In this document: piece after piece, positions 1-6,843 of the stretch
How positions within the stretch are numbered: the first letter of the stretch is position 1
How the letters are laid out: each line of letters starts with the position of its first letter
DNA from: Pseudomonas sp.
GTDB lineage: Bacteria > Pseudomonadota > Gammaproteobacteria > Pseudomonadales > Pseudomonadaceae
Assembly: GCA_030699825.1 (NCBI GenBank)
Contig: JAUYKV010000065.1
Span: 1 to 64,000, forward strand
Reading direction: 5' to 3'
Length of the DNA: 64,000 nucleotides
Made by a program: the position numbers and the translations under genes
Notes under the pieces: model-generated
Told to the model about the DNA's origin: nothing
Seen by the model: the letters and a program-made list of their open reading frames with translations, nothing else
The model's database searches: none

Positions 1-2
1 GC

Positions 3-1274
3 GAGCCTTCGGCAAAACTGCTGCCCATCGTCCTTGAAGACGCCTTCAAGCTCGGCTTCAGTCGCGACCAGAAGCAGGTCGAGCGCTACATCAAGCTGAT
101 TGAGCAGCGCATCATCGCCTTGCCTTACAAAACCTGGTTCACCCTGCAGGACACCGCACGCCTGATCTGCCGCATCCGCCTGCAGCGCGCCGGGCATATC
201 CTCGGTTCGGCCTATGTCGAGATCGACCTGCATTACCCAGAGACCGGCGAGAAGAAACGCATCGTCTTCTCCGGTGACCTCGGCGCGCCGCATGCGCCCC
301 TGCTGCCAGCCCCCAAGCCACCGTATCGCGCCGACATCCTGGTAATCGAGAGCACCTACGGCGACCGCCTGCACGAAGACCGCCGCACCCGCCGCAAGCG
401 CCTGGAAAGCGTCATCGAACAAGCCCTGGCCAACAACGGCACCGTGCTGATCCCGGCCTTCAGCATCGGCCGCACCCAGGAACTGCTCTACGAGCTGGAA
501 GACATCATCCACAGCAAAAAACTCGATGTCTCGCGCTCAGTAGAAAACGTCAGCAGGAATCCAGAAGTGAACGCTGCTTTTAGGCTCCCTCTCCCCTCCG
601 GGGAGAGGGCTGGGGTGAGGGGCAAGGCTGGTGACGACAGCAAAGTCGAAATCGACTGGCCGACCCTCCCCATCATCCTCGACTCCCCCCTGGCCAGCCG
701 CTTCACCCGGGTCTACCGCGAGCTGAAACCCTTCTGGGACAACGAGGCCCTGCAGCGGGTCAAACAAGGCCGCAATCCGCTGGGCTTCGAGCAACTGCTA
801 ACCGTCGACAGCCACCAGGCCCATCTGGCCATGGTGCGCCACCTGACCACAACCGCTCGTCCGGCCATCGTCATCGCCGGGAACGGAATGTGCAGCAGCG
901 GTCGAATTGTCAATTACCTGAAAGCCATGCTCCACGACCCTCGGCATGACGTACTCTTCATCGGTTACCAGGCGCAAGGCACACCCGGTCGAGCGATCCA
1001 GAGGTATGGTGAGCGCGGTGGTTACGTCGATTTGGACGCAGAACGCTACAAAATTGGCGCCAAAATCAATACCATAGGCGGCTACTCGGCCCATGCGGAT
1101 CAGAAAGGCCTGCTGGGCTTCGTCACACGCATGCGCGACTGGCCCAGCCAAGTGCGTATCGTCCATGGCGAAACCGGCGCCAAACACGAACTCGGCGAAC
1201 GCCTCAAGGCGCTCTACCAGCAGGCCCAACGTAACCTGGAGCTATTAATCCCCAGCAGCACCAACGATGACTAA
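3..1274 (+). CDS. MBL-fold beta-CASP RNA metallohydrolase (5' end outside window)
   Basis: The reading frame is open from the first bases of the window, so the gene starts upstream; the listed start at 120 is an internal TTG. About 424 residues are visible. Family motifs of YSH1/CPSF-73-type nucleases are seen in order: GHILGSAYVEI, IVFSGDLG (metal-binding Asp), ESTYGDRLH, GRTQELLYEL, DSPLASRF, GMCSSGRIVNYL and GGYSAHADQKG (C-terminal histidine). The HxHxDH metal motif must lie upstream. Such enzymes process or degrade RNA in the cytoplasm. Between the ISRS-type beta-CASP segment and DSPLASRF there is an in-frame stretch of about 34 residues that comes from an inserted palindromic repeat (587-621), so this allele is longer than the family usually is. 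Identification is firm; the exact substrate is unknown. Confidence 0.9.
   Translation, partial: EPSAKLLPIVLEDAFKLGFSRDQKQVERYIKLIEQRIIALPYKTWFTLQDTARLICRIRLQRAGHILGSAYVEIDLHYPETGEKKRIVFSGDLGAPHAPLLPAPKPPYRADILVIESTYGDRLHEDRRTRRKRLESVIEQALANNGTVLIPAFSIGRTQELLYELEDIIHSKKLDVSRSVENVSRNPEVNAAFRLPLPSGERAGVRGKAGDDSKVEIDWPTLPIILDSPLASRFTRVYRELKPFWDNEALQRVKQGRNPLGFEQLLTVDSHQAHLAMVRHLTTTARPAIVIAGNGMCSSGRIVNYLKAMLHDPRHDVLFIGYQAQGTPGRAIQRYGERGGYVDLDAERYKIGAKINTIGGYSAHADQKGLLGFVTRMRDWPSQVRIVHGETGAKHELGERLKALYQQAQRNLELLIPSSTNDD
587..621. repeat. Palindromic repeat inserted in frame inside the RNase gene
   Basis: Arms CCCTCTCCCC and GGGGAGAGGG (10 bp, perfect) are separated by TCC and followed by CTGGGGTGAGGG. 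This is the form of a dispersed intergenic palindrome common in gamma-proteobacteria, but here it lies within a coding region and keeps the frame open, adding a Leu/Pro/Gly/Arg-rich segment to the protein. Confidence 0.8.
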
Positions 1275-1279
1275 CTACT

Positions 1280-1342
1280 GTAGGAGCGGCTTTAGCCGCG
1301 AAGCATTTGTGGCTGAAACGCAACGCCGCCCGACCGCTCCTA
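1280..1342. repeat. REP-like palindrome after the RNase gene
   Basis: The element opens with TAGGAGCGGCTTTAGCCGCG and closes with GCCGCCCGACCGCTCCTA, the Pseudomonas REP pattern seen again many times in this window. It begins six bases after the RNase stop codon and could act as a 3' end stabiliser or terminator. The rest of the gap to rfaH shows nothing recognisable. Confidence 0.75.
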
Positions 1343-1547
1343 TGGACAGAATGAACACCCACAGACTGCCGCCTAACCGGCACCTGGCAACACCGATACA
1401 CGTGGCCTCAACCGCCAAAAATCCTTCCTACCCAGCCCAACGGCTGGCTAGGCTGAAACGAACCCAGTTACCGGCCCATTCAGGCCAGCTGCAAACAGGA
1501 GTGAACTGTCGGTCTGCAGATGCTGCACCGATTTGCTCGTTATCCAT

Positions 1548-2069
1548 ATGAATGTAAGCACCGCAACGACCCATTGCATCACAGATACGGCCCCGGCCTG
1601 GTACCTGGTGCACTGCAAGTCCCGTCAGGATGAGCGCGCAGAACAAAACCTGCTGCGCCAGGGCTACACCTGTTATCGGCCGCAGCACAGCTGTGAGCGG
1701 ATAGTGCGTGGCCGTCGGCAAATCATCGCCGAATCGTTGTTCCCCGGCTATTTGTTCATTCAGCTGGCCGCCGATGCCAACTGGGCGCCGCTGCGCTCGA
1801 CTCGCGGGGTCATTCGCATTGTGGGTTTCGGCGGCGTGCCGCTGCAACTCGACGACGGCTTGATCGAACGCCTGCAACAGCGGACAACCGCACCCGTCAT
1901 ACCGGCCCTCCAAACAGGCGATAGAGTGCGCATTACCGAAGGCGGCTTTGCCGAACTGAACGCCATCTTTGTCGCCATGGACGGCGAACAGCGGGTGATC
2001 CTGCTGCTCAACATGCTCAACCGCCAGCAACGGATCAGCCTGCCGCTGGTCAGCATCGTCAAGAACTGA
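1548..2069 (+). CDS. rfaH: RfaH-type (NusG paralogue) transcription antiterminator
   Basis: About 173 residues from the ATG at 1548; the track also allows a TTG at 1533. The N-terminal NGN domain begins WYLVHCKSRQDERAEQNL and contains ESLFPGYLFIQL, both hallmarks of RfaH/NusG. A linker leads to a C-terminal KOW domain (TGDRVRITEGGFAEL ... LPLVSIVKN). RfaH binds RNA polymerase paused at an ops element and suppresses termination in long cell-surface operons while recruiting ribosomes. An ops/JUMPstart element lies about 100 bp downstream and two more lie further along, so the target is almost certainly the O-antigen operon at 10574. It is the only full-length copy; partial copies occur at 8152 and 9938. 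No strong ribosome-binding site is visible, so the start is uncertain. Confidence 0.9.
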   Translation: MNVSTATTHCITDTAPAWYLVHCKSRQDERAEQNLLRQGYTCYRPQHSCERIVRGRRQIIAESLFPGYLFIQLAADANWAPLRSTRGVIRIVGFGGVPLQLDDGLIERLQQRTTAPVIPALQTGDRVRITEGGFAELNAIFVAMDGEQRVILLLNMLNRQQRISLPLVSIVKN

Positions 2070-2074
2070 ACACC

Positions 2075-2118
2075 CCTCGGCCCGTGCCGAGGTCAAGGCA
2101 ACACCCTGGCAATGCCAG
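2075..2118 (+). promoter_or_regulatory. Two stem-loops between rfaH and JUMPstart (copy 1)
   Basis: Stem 1 is CCTCGGC-CCGT-GCCGAGG (2075-2092); stem 2 is CTGGC-AAT-GCCAG (2106-2118). Neither is followed by a T-run, so they are not classical terminators. Both recur in the two other copies with changed loops but intact stems, which points to selected RNA structure in the leader of the RfaH-controlled transcript. Confidence 0.65.
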
Positions 2119-2140
2119 CACAATCCGAGCAATGACGTTC

Positions 2141-2180
2141 TCAGGAAACCAACGGTAAATCCTGGGGCGGTAGCGTGTCT
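2141..2180 (+). promoter_or_regulatory. JUMPstart element with ops (copy 1)
   Basis: The ops core GGCGGTAGCGTG lies at 2166-2177 within a conserved 40-base block starting TCAGGAAACCAACGG. The core matches the ops sequence that pauses RNA polymerase and recruits RfaH in enterobacterial surface-polysaccharide operons. The whole block is repeated at 8529 and 10290. Confidence 0.9.
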
Positions 2181-2221
2181 GAGAGCAAACCTCCACAGGC
2201 GCGTGCCGCACCCGCCCTTGC

Positions 2222-2272
2222 AGGAGGGTCCGGGCGGCGTTCCGTGCCCCGGTGCGATGTTTTTGCTTGTTG
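2222..2272. repeat. Dispersed repeat with GGTCCGGGCGGCGTTCCGTG
   Basis: The block GGTCCGGGCGGCGTTCCGTG followed by CCCCGG and a 'TTTTTGCTTGTT' tail also occurs near 5181 and 33649, and in decayed form near 8113 and 6320. Each copy sits at the edge of a TA module. It is non-coding. Confidence 0.65.
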
Positions 2273-2302
2273 ACCACTACAATCAGACGCGACCTTCCTA
2301 CC

Positions 2303-2401
2303 GCCGCGCCACAGATCAACCTGCAGTTAAAACGGGTTAGGCGCATGTTGCCGATCGCGATGAACCCGCAAGATCCGCTGCGCCGTAACCCACCATCGCC
2401 G
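2303..2401. repeat. TA-spacer repeat, copy 1 (short form)
   Basis: It contains ATCAACCTGCAGTTAAAACG, then GTTAGGCGCATGTTGCCGAT and GCGCCGTAACCCACC. The same block appears at 4085, 6368 and 7862. This copy lacks a roughly 16-base insert (CTCTTCGTAGGGTGGC) present in copies 2 and 3. The ends form an imperfect inverted repeat. Confidence 0.75.
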
Positions 2402-2424
2402 CGCCACCGTCTGCATTGCGCCAG

Positions 2425-2451
2425 TGCTTGCACTTTGCTAAAGTGCAAGCA
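2425..2451. promoter_or_regulatory. Operator palindrome upstream of the FitA-like antitoxin
   Basis: Perfect 12-bp arms TGCTTGCACTTT and AAAGTGCAAGCA with a 3-base spacer lie 28 bp before the antitoxin ATG. Ribbon-helix-helix antitoxins of the FitA family bind such inverted repeats and repress their own operon; that role is inferred here. Confidence 0.75.
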
Positions 2452-2479
2452 TATCAAACAAGATAGAGGTTTTGAAACT

Positions 2480-2734
2480 ATGCCGTCTATTACCGTCCGC
2501 AACGTGCCTGATGAGGTGCACCGTGCCTTGCGCGTGCGAGCCGCACAGCACGGCCGTAGCGCCGAGGCAGAAATCCGCGACATCCTGGAACACGCCGTGA
2601 AGCCGGAGCAGCGCGTCCGCATGGGCGACGCCCTGGCGGCGCTGGGGCGCAAGATCGGGCTGACCAACGAGGATTTCGCGGTTTTTGAACAGGTGCGCGA
2701 CAAAATGCCAGCCGAGCCGATGAGGTTTGAATGA
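2480..2734 (+). CDS. FitA/StbC-type ribbon-helix-helix antitoxin
   Basis: 84 residues from the ATG at 2480, preceded by TAGAGG at a suitable distance; the longer ORF in the track is not needed. The N-terminus (ITVRNVPDEVHRALRVRAA) is the ribbon-helix-helix DNA-binding motif of FitA antitoxins, and the C-terminal part (residues 45-84) should wrap the toxin. It overlaps the PIN toxin gene by four bases (ATGA), typical of coupled translation in FitAB/VapBC operons. Autoregulation is suggested by the perfect palindrome at 2425-2451. It would neutralise the downstream RNase and block its activity until degraded by proteases. Confidence 0.88.
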   Translation: MPSITVRNVPDEVHRALRVRAAQHGRSAEAEIRDILEHAVKPEQRVRMGDALAALGRKIGLTNEDFAVFEQVRDKMPAEPMRFE

Positions 2735-3147
2735 TCGTCTTGGATACCAACGTCGTTTCCGAGGCGATGAAGCCCGAGCCGCACCCGGCCGTGCGGGCCT
2801 GGCTGAACAATCAGGTGGCTGAAACCCTGTATCTGTCCAGCGTGACGCTGGCCGAGTTGCTGTTTGGCATTAAGGCGCTGCCGCTGGGCAAGCGCAAGAA
2901 TCGTCTGGGCGGCGCGCTGGATGGCTTCCTGGCGCTATTCGGGGATCGCGTGTTGCCGTTCGATACCAATGCCGCGCGCCACTATGCCGAGTTGGCCGTC
3001 ACGGGTAAAGCCGGCGGTCGGGGCTTCCCGACGCCAGATGGATATATTGCAGCCATCGCGGCCGCGAATGGATTTACCGTAGCCAGCCGAGATACCGGCC
3101 CCTTCGAGGCGGCCGGCGTGACCGTCATCAACCCTTGGCAGGTGTAG
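2731..3147 (+). CDS. FitB/VapC-type PIN-domain toxin
   Basis: 138 residues. The PIN-domain acidic residues are visible: MIVLDTNVVSEA (first Asp), ELLFG (Glu near residue 45), and TPDGYIAAIAAANG with the third Asp, close to SRDTGPF (fourth Asp). Members are Mg-dependent endoribonucleases that cut tRNA or rRNA and stop growth. It is translationally coupled to the antitoxin by ATGA. Length and motifs are normal, so it is probably functional. It is the first TA module after JUMPstart copy 1 and is read in the same direction as the O-antigen operon. Confidence 0.88.
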   Translation: MIVLDTNVVSEAMKPEPHPAVRAWLNNQVAETLYLSSVTLAELLFGIKALPLGKRKNRLGGALDGFLALFGDRVLPFDTNAARHYAELAVTGKAGGRGFPTPDGYIAAIAAANGFTVASRDTGPFEAAGVTVINPWQV

Positions 3148-3150
3148 AGG

Positions 3151-3294
3151 ATGACTCTGAAAGCCGGCATCGAGGCGCTCAAGCTTCGACTCTTGCAGGC
3201 AGGGGCCACCGGGGCCAAAGTGGACATCGAGGCTGGAAACACTATTGATGGCGAATCATTTTTAGACGGTTTGGAAACGGGTCGATATGACTAG
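3151..3294 (+). CDS. Small 47-residue protein coupled to the FitAB module
   Basis: The ATG at 3151 follows the toxin stop codon by three bases and has GTAGAGG directly upstream. The peptide begins MTLKAGIEALKLRLLQAGA and ends DGLETGRYD. The helical, charged sequence resembles the C-terminal half of ParD-type antitoxins without their DNA-binding domain, but the similarity is weak. It was too short for the ORF track. It could be a remnant of another antitoxin or a third gene of this module. Confidence 0.45.
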   Translation: MTLKAGIEALKLRLLQAGATGAKVDIEAGNTIDGESFLDGLETGRYD

Positions 3295-3396
3295 CCATGG
3301 GTAAAGAAGAAGGGCAAACGCTGCGGCTAATAAGAGAACATATAAAGGATTAATATGTACTTTGAAGCGCGTGCAGCTCAACCAGGTGGCATACAC

Positions 3397-3687
3397 ATGT
3401 TATTACAGACATTGAATGCACAAAGAGATGCGATTAACGCCCTGGCTCATCAATATGGTGCCAGCCATGTGCGGGTGTTTGGATCTGTTGCGCGCGGTGA
3501 AGACACCGAAGACAGTGATGTAGATTTCCTGGTTGAATTCCCTGAAGGGTACGATTTATTCAAGCAGCGAATTAAACTTGCACAATCACTGGAGGCCCTG
3601 CTAGGTCGGAAAGTCGACCTCATTCCAGAGCATGAGCTGAACAAATATATTCGTGATGCCGTATTGCATGAGTCAATAGAGCTATGA
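3397..3687 (+). CDS. MNT-domain nucleotidyltransferase (MntA-like), without HEPN partner
   Basis: 96 residues from the ATG at 3397 (AGGTGG seven bases upstream); the track start at 3355 adds 14 residues. The minimal nucleotidyltransferase motif GSVARGEDTEDSDVDFLVE gives the GSx(10)DxD pattern, and a third acidic residue is in KVDLIPEHEL. In MntA-HepT systems this protein is the antitoxin that AMPylates a HEPN RNase. No HEPN gene follows; instead there is a frameshifted DUF2442-like gene eight bases away, so this antitoxin is an orphan. It may be a decayed module or act on another HEPN toxin nearby. Confidence 0.8.
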   Translation: MLLQTLNAQRDAINALAHQYGASHVRVFGSVARGEDTEDSDVDFLVEFPEGYDLFKQRIKLAQSLEALLGRKVDLIPEHELNKYIRDAVLHESIEL

Positions 3688-3694
3688 GCAAAAA

Positions 3695-3983
3695 ATGACC
3701 ATAGCGAAAGAACCACTATTCATTCGTCACCCAAGCAGAATATGCAGGCGGTTACAAAATCAGTCTCTCATTCACTGATGGCGCTACCGTAACAGTTGAT
3801 TTCGAGCGATTTCTTAAAAGCAGCCTCAATCCGCACATTCAGAAGTACCTGGAATTGTGCAACTTCAAACAATTCTCTATTCAAGATGGCGACCTGCAAT
3901 GGAACGATTACGATCTGTGCTTCCCGGTAGCAGACCTCTATGAGAATGATGTCTCTGGATTGGGGCATGAGTCTGCAGCATAG
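3695..3983 (+). pseudogene. DUF2442-like gene broken by a one-base frameshift
   Basis: The ATG at 3695 starts MTIAKEPLFI, but the family-like body (VTQAEYAGGYKISLSF ... WNDYDLCFPVADLYEND) lies in another frame with no start codon after the stop at 3702. Removing a single C near 3725 would join the two. The body resembles DUF2442 proteins, which often pair with DUF4160 partners in TA-like loci. It directly follows the orphan MNT gene. Confidence 0.65.
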
Positions 3984-4084
3984 AGTTGTCTGCGTGAGAC
4001 GGAATAGTAATTCTCGATGGAGAAGGCGGGCAGGGTAGGCAAAATGTCGGGAACATTTTCGGCCGCGGGCGCAGCCCTCCTACC

Positions 4085-4205
4085 GTCGCACCACCGATCA
4101 ACCTGCAATTAAAACGGCTCTTCGTAGGGTGGCGTTAGGCGCCTGTTGCCGATCGCGACGACCCCGCAAGATCCGCTGCGCCGTAACCCACCACAGGCGC
4201 GACGC
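4085..4205. repeat. TA-spacer repeat, copy 2 (long form)
   Basis: This is the same block as 2303-2401, with the extra CTCTTCGTAGGGTGGC before GTTAGGCGC. Inverted ends GGTGGCGTTAGGCGC and GCGCCGTAACCCACC are visible. It fills part of the 495-base gap between the broken DUF2442 gene and VapBC. The remaining gap contains only a GGCCTCCAGCAGC-type hairpin region and the VapBC promoter. Confidence 0.75.
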
Positions 4206-4431
4206 AGCCCCCAGTTTCGAGGCGAGGCCCGGCGCGATGCTTTTGCGTGTTGAGCGGACCTTGTCCGCCATTTGCGCGGTCTGCTGCTGGAGGCGACGGC
4301 CTCCAGCAGCACCGGTCGATGCCAGTTATTTCGCGACACTGCATGAACGCGTTCAACGACGCGCTCGGGGATGAAGGCCAGGCCCAGCATCTTGCGTGAG
4401 CTGCCCAATCAGCTGAATCGACCGTCACCAA

Positions 4432-4460
4432 GATTGGATATACACTCGGTATATCCAATC
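4432..4460. promoter_or_regulatory. Operator palindrome upstream of vapB
   Basis: Perfect 12-bp arms GATTGGATATAC and GTATATCCAATC with a 5-base spacer lie 18 bp before the vapB ATG. The AT-rich centre may contain the -10 region. VapBC complexes typically bind such inverted repeats to repress their own operon. Confidence 0.8.
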
Positions 4461-4478
4461 GAATCGAGAGCCATCCTG

Positions 4479-4715
4479 ATGAGCAGCGTACAAACCACCG
4501 TGTTCAAAACCAACAAAACCCAGGCAGTTCGCCTGCCCAAGGCTGTCGAACTGCCGGCATCCGTGAAAAAGGTCGATGTCATTGCAGTTGGCAATACCCG
4601 GATCATCGCCCCAGCGGGCGAATCCTGGGATAGCTGGTTCGACGGTCTGGATGTGGCGGCGGACTTCATGGCCGACCGCGAGCAGCCTGAAGAGCAGGCA
4701 CGTGAAGGTTTCTGA
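4479..4715 (+). CDS. vapB: VapB-type antitoxin (AbrB-like DNA-binding domain)
   Basis: 78 residues from the ATG at 4479. FKTNKTQAVRLPKAVELP is the swapped-hairpin AbrB/MazE DNA-binding motif of VapB antitoxins (residues 8-26), followed by a C-terminal tail (SWDSWFDGLDVAADFM) typical of VapC-binding segments. It ends three bases before the vapC start. A perfect palindromic operator lies immediately upstream, supporting autoregulation. The gene is intact and the module looks functional. Confidence 0.88.
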   Translation: MSSVQTTVFKTNKTQAVRLPKAVELPASVKKVDVIAVGNTRIIAPAGESWDSWFDGLDVAADFMADREQPEEQAREGF

Positions 4716-4717
4716 GC

Positions 4718-5116
4718 GTGCTCAAATACATGCTCGATACCAACACGGTCATTTACACAATCAAAAACCGACCGCCGCAGGTTCGCGATTTGTTCAGGCA
4801 GCATGACGGCCAGATGTGCATCTCTACCGTCACCCTGGGCGAGCTGATTTTTGGTGCGGAAAAATCCGCCCAGCCAGAGAAAAACCTGCTGGTGATCGAA
4901 GGTATGGTGGCCCGCATGGAAGTGGCTCACTTCGATGACAAAGCCGCCGTACATTTTGGTCAGATCAGGGCCGAACTGGCCAAGGCCGGTACGCCGATCG
5001 GCCCCTACGACATGATGATCGCCGGCCATGCACGCGCAGAAGGCTTGATATTGGTCACCAACAACCTGAAAGAATTCCAACGCGTGCCGGGGCTACGTCT
5101 TGAAAACTGGGTATGA
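4718..5116 (+). CDS. vapC: VapC PIN-domain ribonuclease toxin
   Basis: 132 residues, GTG start at 4718 just after the vapB stop. PIN-domain acidic residues are present in YMLDTNTVIY, TLGELIFGAE, IGPYDMMIAGHA and VTNNLKEF, and the protein closely follows the classical plasmid-maintenance VapC pattern (tRNA-fMet anticodon-loop cleavage is known for that subgroup). Its cognate VapB is directly upstream. Downstream, a 160-base gap holds the GGTCCGGGCGGCG repeat before the next module. Confidence 0.9.
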   Translation: MLKYMLDTNTVIYTIKNRPPQVRDLFRQHDGQMCISTVTLGELIFGAEKSAQPEKNLLVIEGMVARMEVAHFDDKAAVHFGQIRAELAKAGTPIGPYDMMIAGHARAEGLILVTNNLKEFQRVPGLRLENWV

Positions 5117-5177
5117 GTTTTGGGCCTGTGTCCCGAGCAAATTATGGCGCCTTGCAGCCGCGCCCTGATCGCCCACT

Positions 5178-5226
5178 TTTGTAGGAAGGTCCGGGCGGCG
5201 TTCCGTGCCCCGGCGCGATGCTTTTG
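5178..5226. repeat. Dispersed repeat with GGTCCGGGCGGCGTTCCGTG, copy 2
   Basis: It is nearly identical to the repeat at 2222 and to the one at 33646. It marks the junction between VapBC and the HTH-MNT/HEPN module. Confidence 0.65.
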
Positions 5227-5279
5227 ATTATGTGGTGGACTTGTCGATCATACTTGTAGAGAGTACGTTAATACCTATT

Positions 5280-5885
5280 ATGAGTATGAAAACAACCTCA
5301 ATCGCCGATGTCCTCTTCTCTACTGTGCAGCAGAGACTGCTGGCTATCTGTTTTGGCAATCCAGAGCGCAGCTTCTACACCAACCAATTGATCCGCTTGA
5401 TTGGTGCAGGCAGCGCGCCGGTGCAGCGCGAACTCAAGCGTATGAGTGCGGCTGACTTGCTGACTGTTTCTGCTGTTGGCAACCAAAAGCACTACCGGGC
5501 GAACATCCAGTCTCCGGTTTTTGCAGAGTTGAGCGCCTTGATCCGCAAGACATTCGGCTTGGCCGACGTGGTGCGGCACGCCTTGTTGCCAGTTGCAGAC
5601 CAGCTCAAGGTCGCGCTAATTTATGGTTCGATTGCCAAGGGGCAGGAGCATGCGAGCAGTGATGTGGATCTTCTGCTAATCACTGACACGCTTGGTTATG
5701 CAGACCTGTTTGCACTGTTGACGGACGCGGAAGCGCAGCTGGGGCGCCCGATCAATCCCAGTCTCTATACCGTTGCCGAGTGGCGTCACCGTCTGGAGTC
5801 TGGCAACACCTTTGCCTTGCGGCTGCTTGAACAGCCAAAAATCTTTTTGATTGGCAGCGAACATGACCTTGGCAAACCTGCATAA
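5280..5885 (+). CDS. Winged-helix plus MNT nucleotidyltransferase (antitoxin candidate)
   Basis: 201 residues from the ATG at 5280; the longer ORF start at 5205 lies in a repeat. Residues 1-90 look like a winged helix-turn-helix domain (FYTNQLIRLIGAGSAPVQREL). Residues 100-200 hold an MNT domain with IYGSIAKGQEHASSDVDLLLI. Known relatives combine DNA binding with nucleotidyl transfer next to a HEPN protein. It overlaps the downstream HEPN-like gene by 23 bases. It probably represses its own promoter and may modify its partner. It is the only MNT protein in the window with its own DNA-binding domain. Confidence 0.8.
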   Translation: MSMKTTSIADVLFSTVQQRLLAICFGNPERSFYTNQLIRLIGAGSAPVQRELKRMSAADLLTVSAVGNQKHYRANIQSPVFAELSALIRKTFGLADVVRHALLPVADQLKVALIYGSIAKGQEHASSDVDLLLITDTLGYADLFALLTDAEAQLGRPINPSLYTVAEWRHRLESGNTFALRLLEQPKIFLIGSEHDLGKPA

Positions 5886-6291
5886 CCTGCAAAAGACCGG
5901 CAGCCTAAAACTGGAAGCCCCAAGTGCCAGCGAGTTTTCCGGTTTGCTCCGGTCGGCCGTGGTCCGCCTGCAGGATGCAAAGAATCTGACGCTTGCTCCG
6001 GACAGTCGTTTCGACCTGGCCTACAACGCCTCGCACGCATTGGCTTTGGCCGCTCTGCGCCATCATGGCTATCGCTGCGACAATCGTTATCTGGTGTTCC
6101 AATGCCTGCCTCACACGCTTGAGGCAAAACCGGAAATTTGGCGAATTTTGGCCAAGTGCCACCAGCAGAGAAACCTTGCAGAATATGAAGGCCATCTGGA
6201 AGTTGATGATCGACTGCTGAACGAGCTGATCCAGGCTGCAGATTGGTTGCTGGCCAAGGTTCAGGCATTACCGGGTCAGGGAATTGGCTAA
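5863..6291 (+). CDS. HEPN-like protein paired with the HTH-MNT protein
   Basis: 142 residues from the ATG at 5863 (the track begins at a TTG four codons earlier). The helical sequence RFDLAYNASHALALAALRHHGYR followed later by RNLAEYEGHL matches a widespread helical family found beside wHTH-MNT proteins. The canonical RX4-6H RNase motif is not clear; the closest is RNLAEYEGH, with seven residues between Arg and His. It may therefore be a substrate-binding partner rather than an active RNase. The 23-base overlap with the upstream gene indicates coupled translation. Confidence 0.7.
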   Translation: MTLANLHNLQKTGSLKLEAPSASEFSGLLRSAVVRLQDAKNLTLAPDSRFDLAYNASHALALAALRHHGYRCDNRYLVFQCLPHTLEAKPEIWRILAKCHQQRNLAEYEGHLEVDDRLLNELIQAADWLLAKVQALPGQGIG

Positions 6292-6367
6292 GTACTGCTG
6301 ATTGCTTTTGTGGGCGGGGCGGGCTTGGTGTGATGGTTTTGCTTGTGGAGCGGACCTTGTCCGCTAT

Positions 6368-6665
6368 CGCCGTGCCACCGATCAACCTGCAGTTAAAACG
6401 GCTCTTCGTAGGGTGGCGTTAGGCGCATGTTGCCGATCGCGATGCCCCCGCAAGATCCGTTGCGCCGTAACCCACCATCGGCGCAACGCAGGATTATTGT
6501 CTGGTGGGTTACGCGGCGCGCCACGATAGCGGTGCCTGATCACTCTGAGCTTGGCGCCGCTAACCTGCGCGGCCAGCCCCACAGTGATCCGGCATTCAGG
6601 GTTGACGCGACACTACAAGGGATCGCACCTGCTCTTGGAGGACCGACCCCTGCAGATGTTTTTGC
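6368..6665. repeat. TA-spacer repeat, copy 3 (full-length, about 290 bp)
   Basis: It starts CGTGCCACCGATCAACCTGC and runs to TTTTTGCTTGTTGAGC. It includes both the short core seen at 2303 and 4085 and a further 180 bases (TGGTGGGTTACGCGGCGCGCC ... GACGCGACACTACA) shared only with the copy at 7862. Together copies 3 and 4 form direct repeats around the MNT-HEPN pair at 7023-7815. Confidence 0.8.
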
Positions 6666-6718
6666 TTGTTGAGCGGACGTTGTCCGCTATCGCAGCTAAA
6701 GCAGCTCCTACATTCGAT

Positions 6719-6840
6719 GGTTCCCACGCTCTGCGTGGTAACCCCCGCGTGGGACGCTCTGCGTCCGCCGTACCGAAACGCGGAGCGTCTCTGGCTGCAT
6801 GCCAGCGCGGACGGTTCGACACCTCGACGTGGGAACGATC
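6719..6840. repeat. GTTCCCACGC ... GTGGGAACGATC dispersed repeat
   Basis: The element starts GTTCCCACGCTCTGCGTGG and ends CGTGGGAACGATC, giving inverted ends. It is a mosaic repeat type seen in many Pseudomonas genomes. It abuts the parE relic that follows. Confidence 0.65.
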
Positions 6841-6843
6841 AAT

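Noticed and set aside
139-1401. Minus-strand ORFs across the RNase gene
   Set aside because: They are shadows of a conserved + strand protein; GC-rich third positions create long antisense frames. No family-like sequence is seen in them.
1267-1551. 94-residue + strand ORF between the RNase and rfaH genes
   Set aside because: It begins in a REP element, has a low-complexity basic sequence and no ribosome-binding site.
5249-5288. CATACT ... AGTATG as an operator for the HTH-MNT gene
   Set aside because: The arms are only six bases, 28 bases apart and include the start region; too weak to support.
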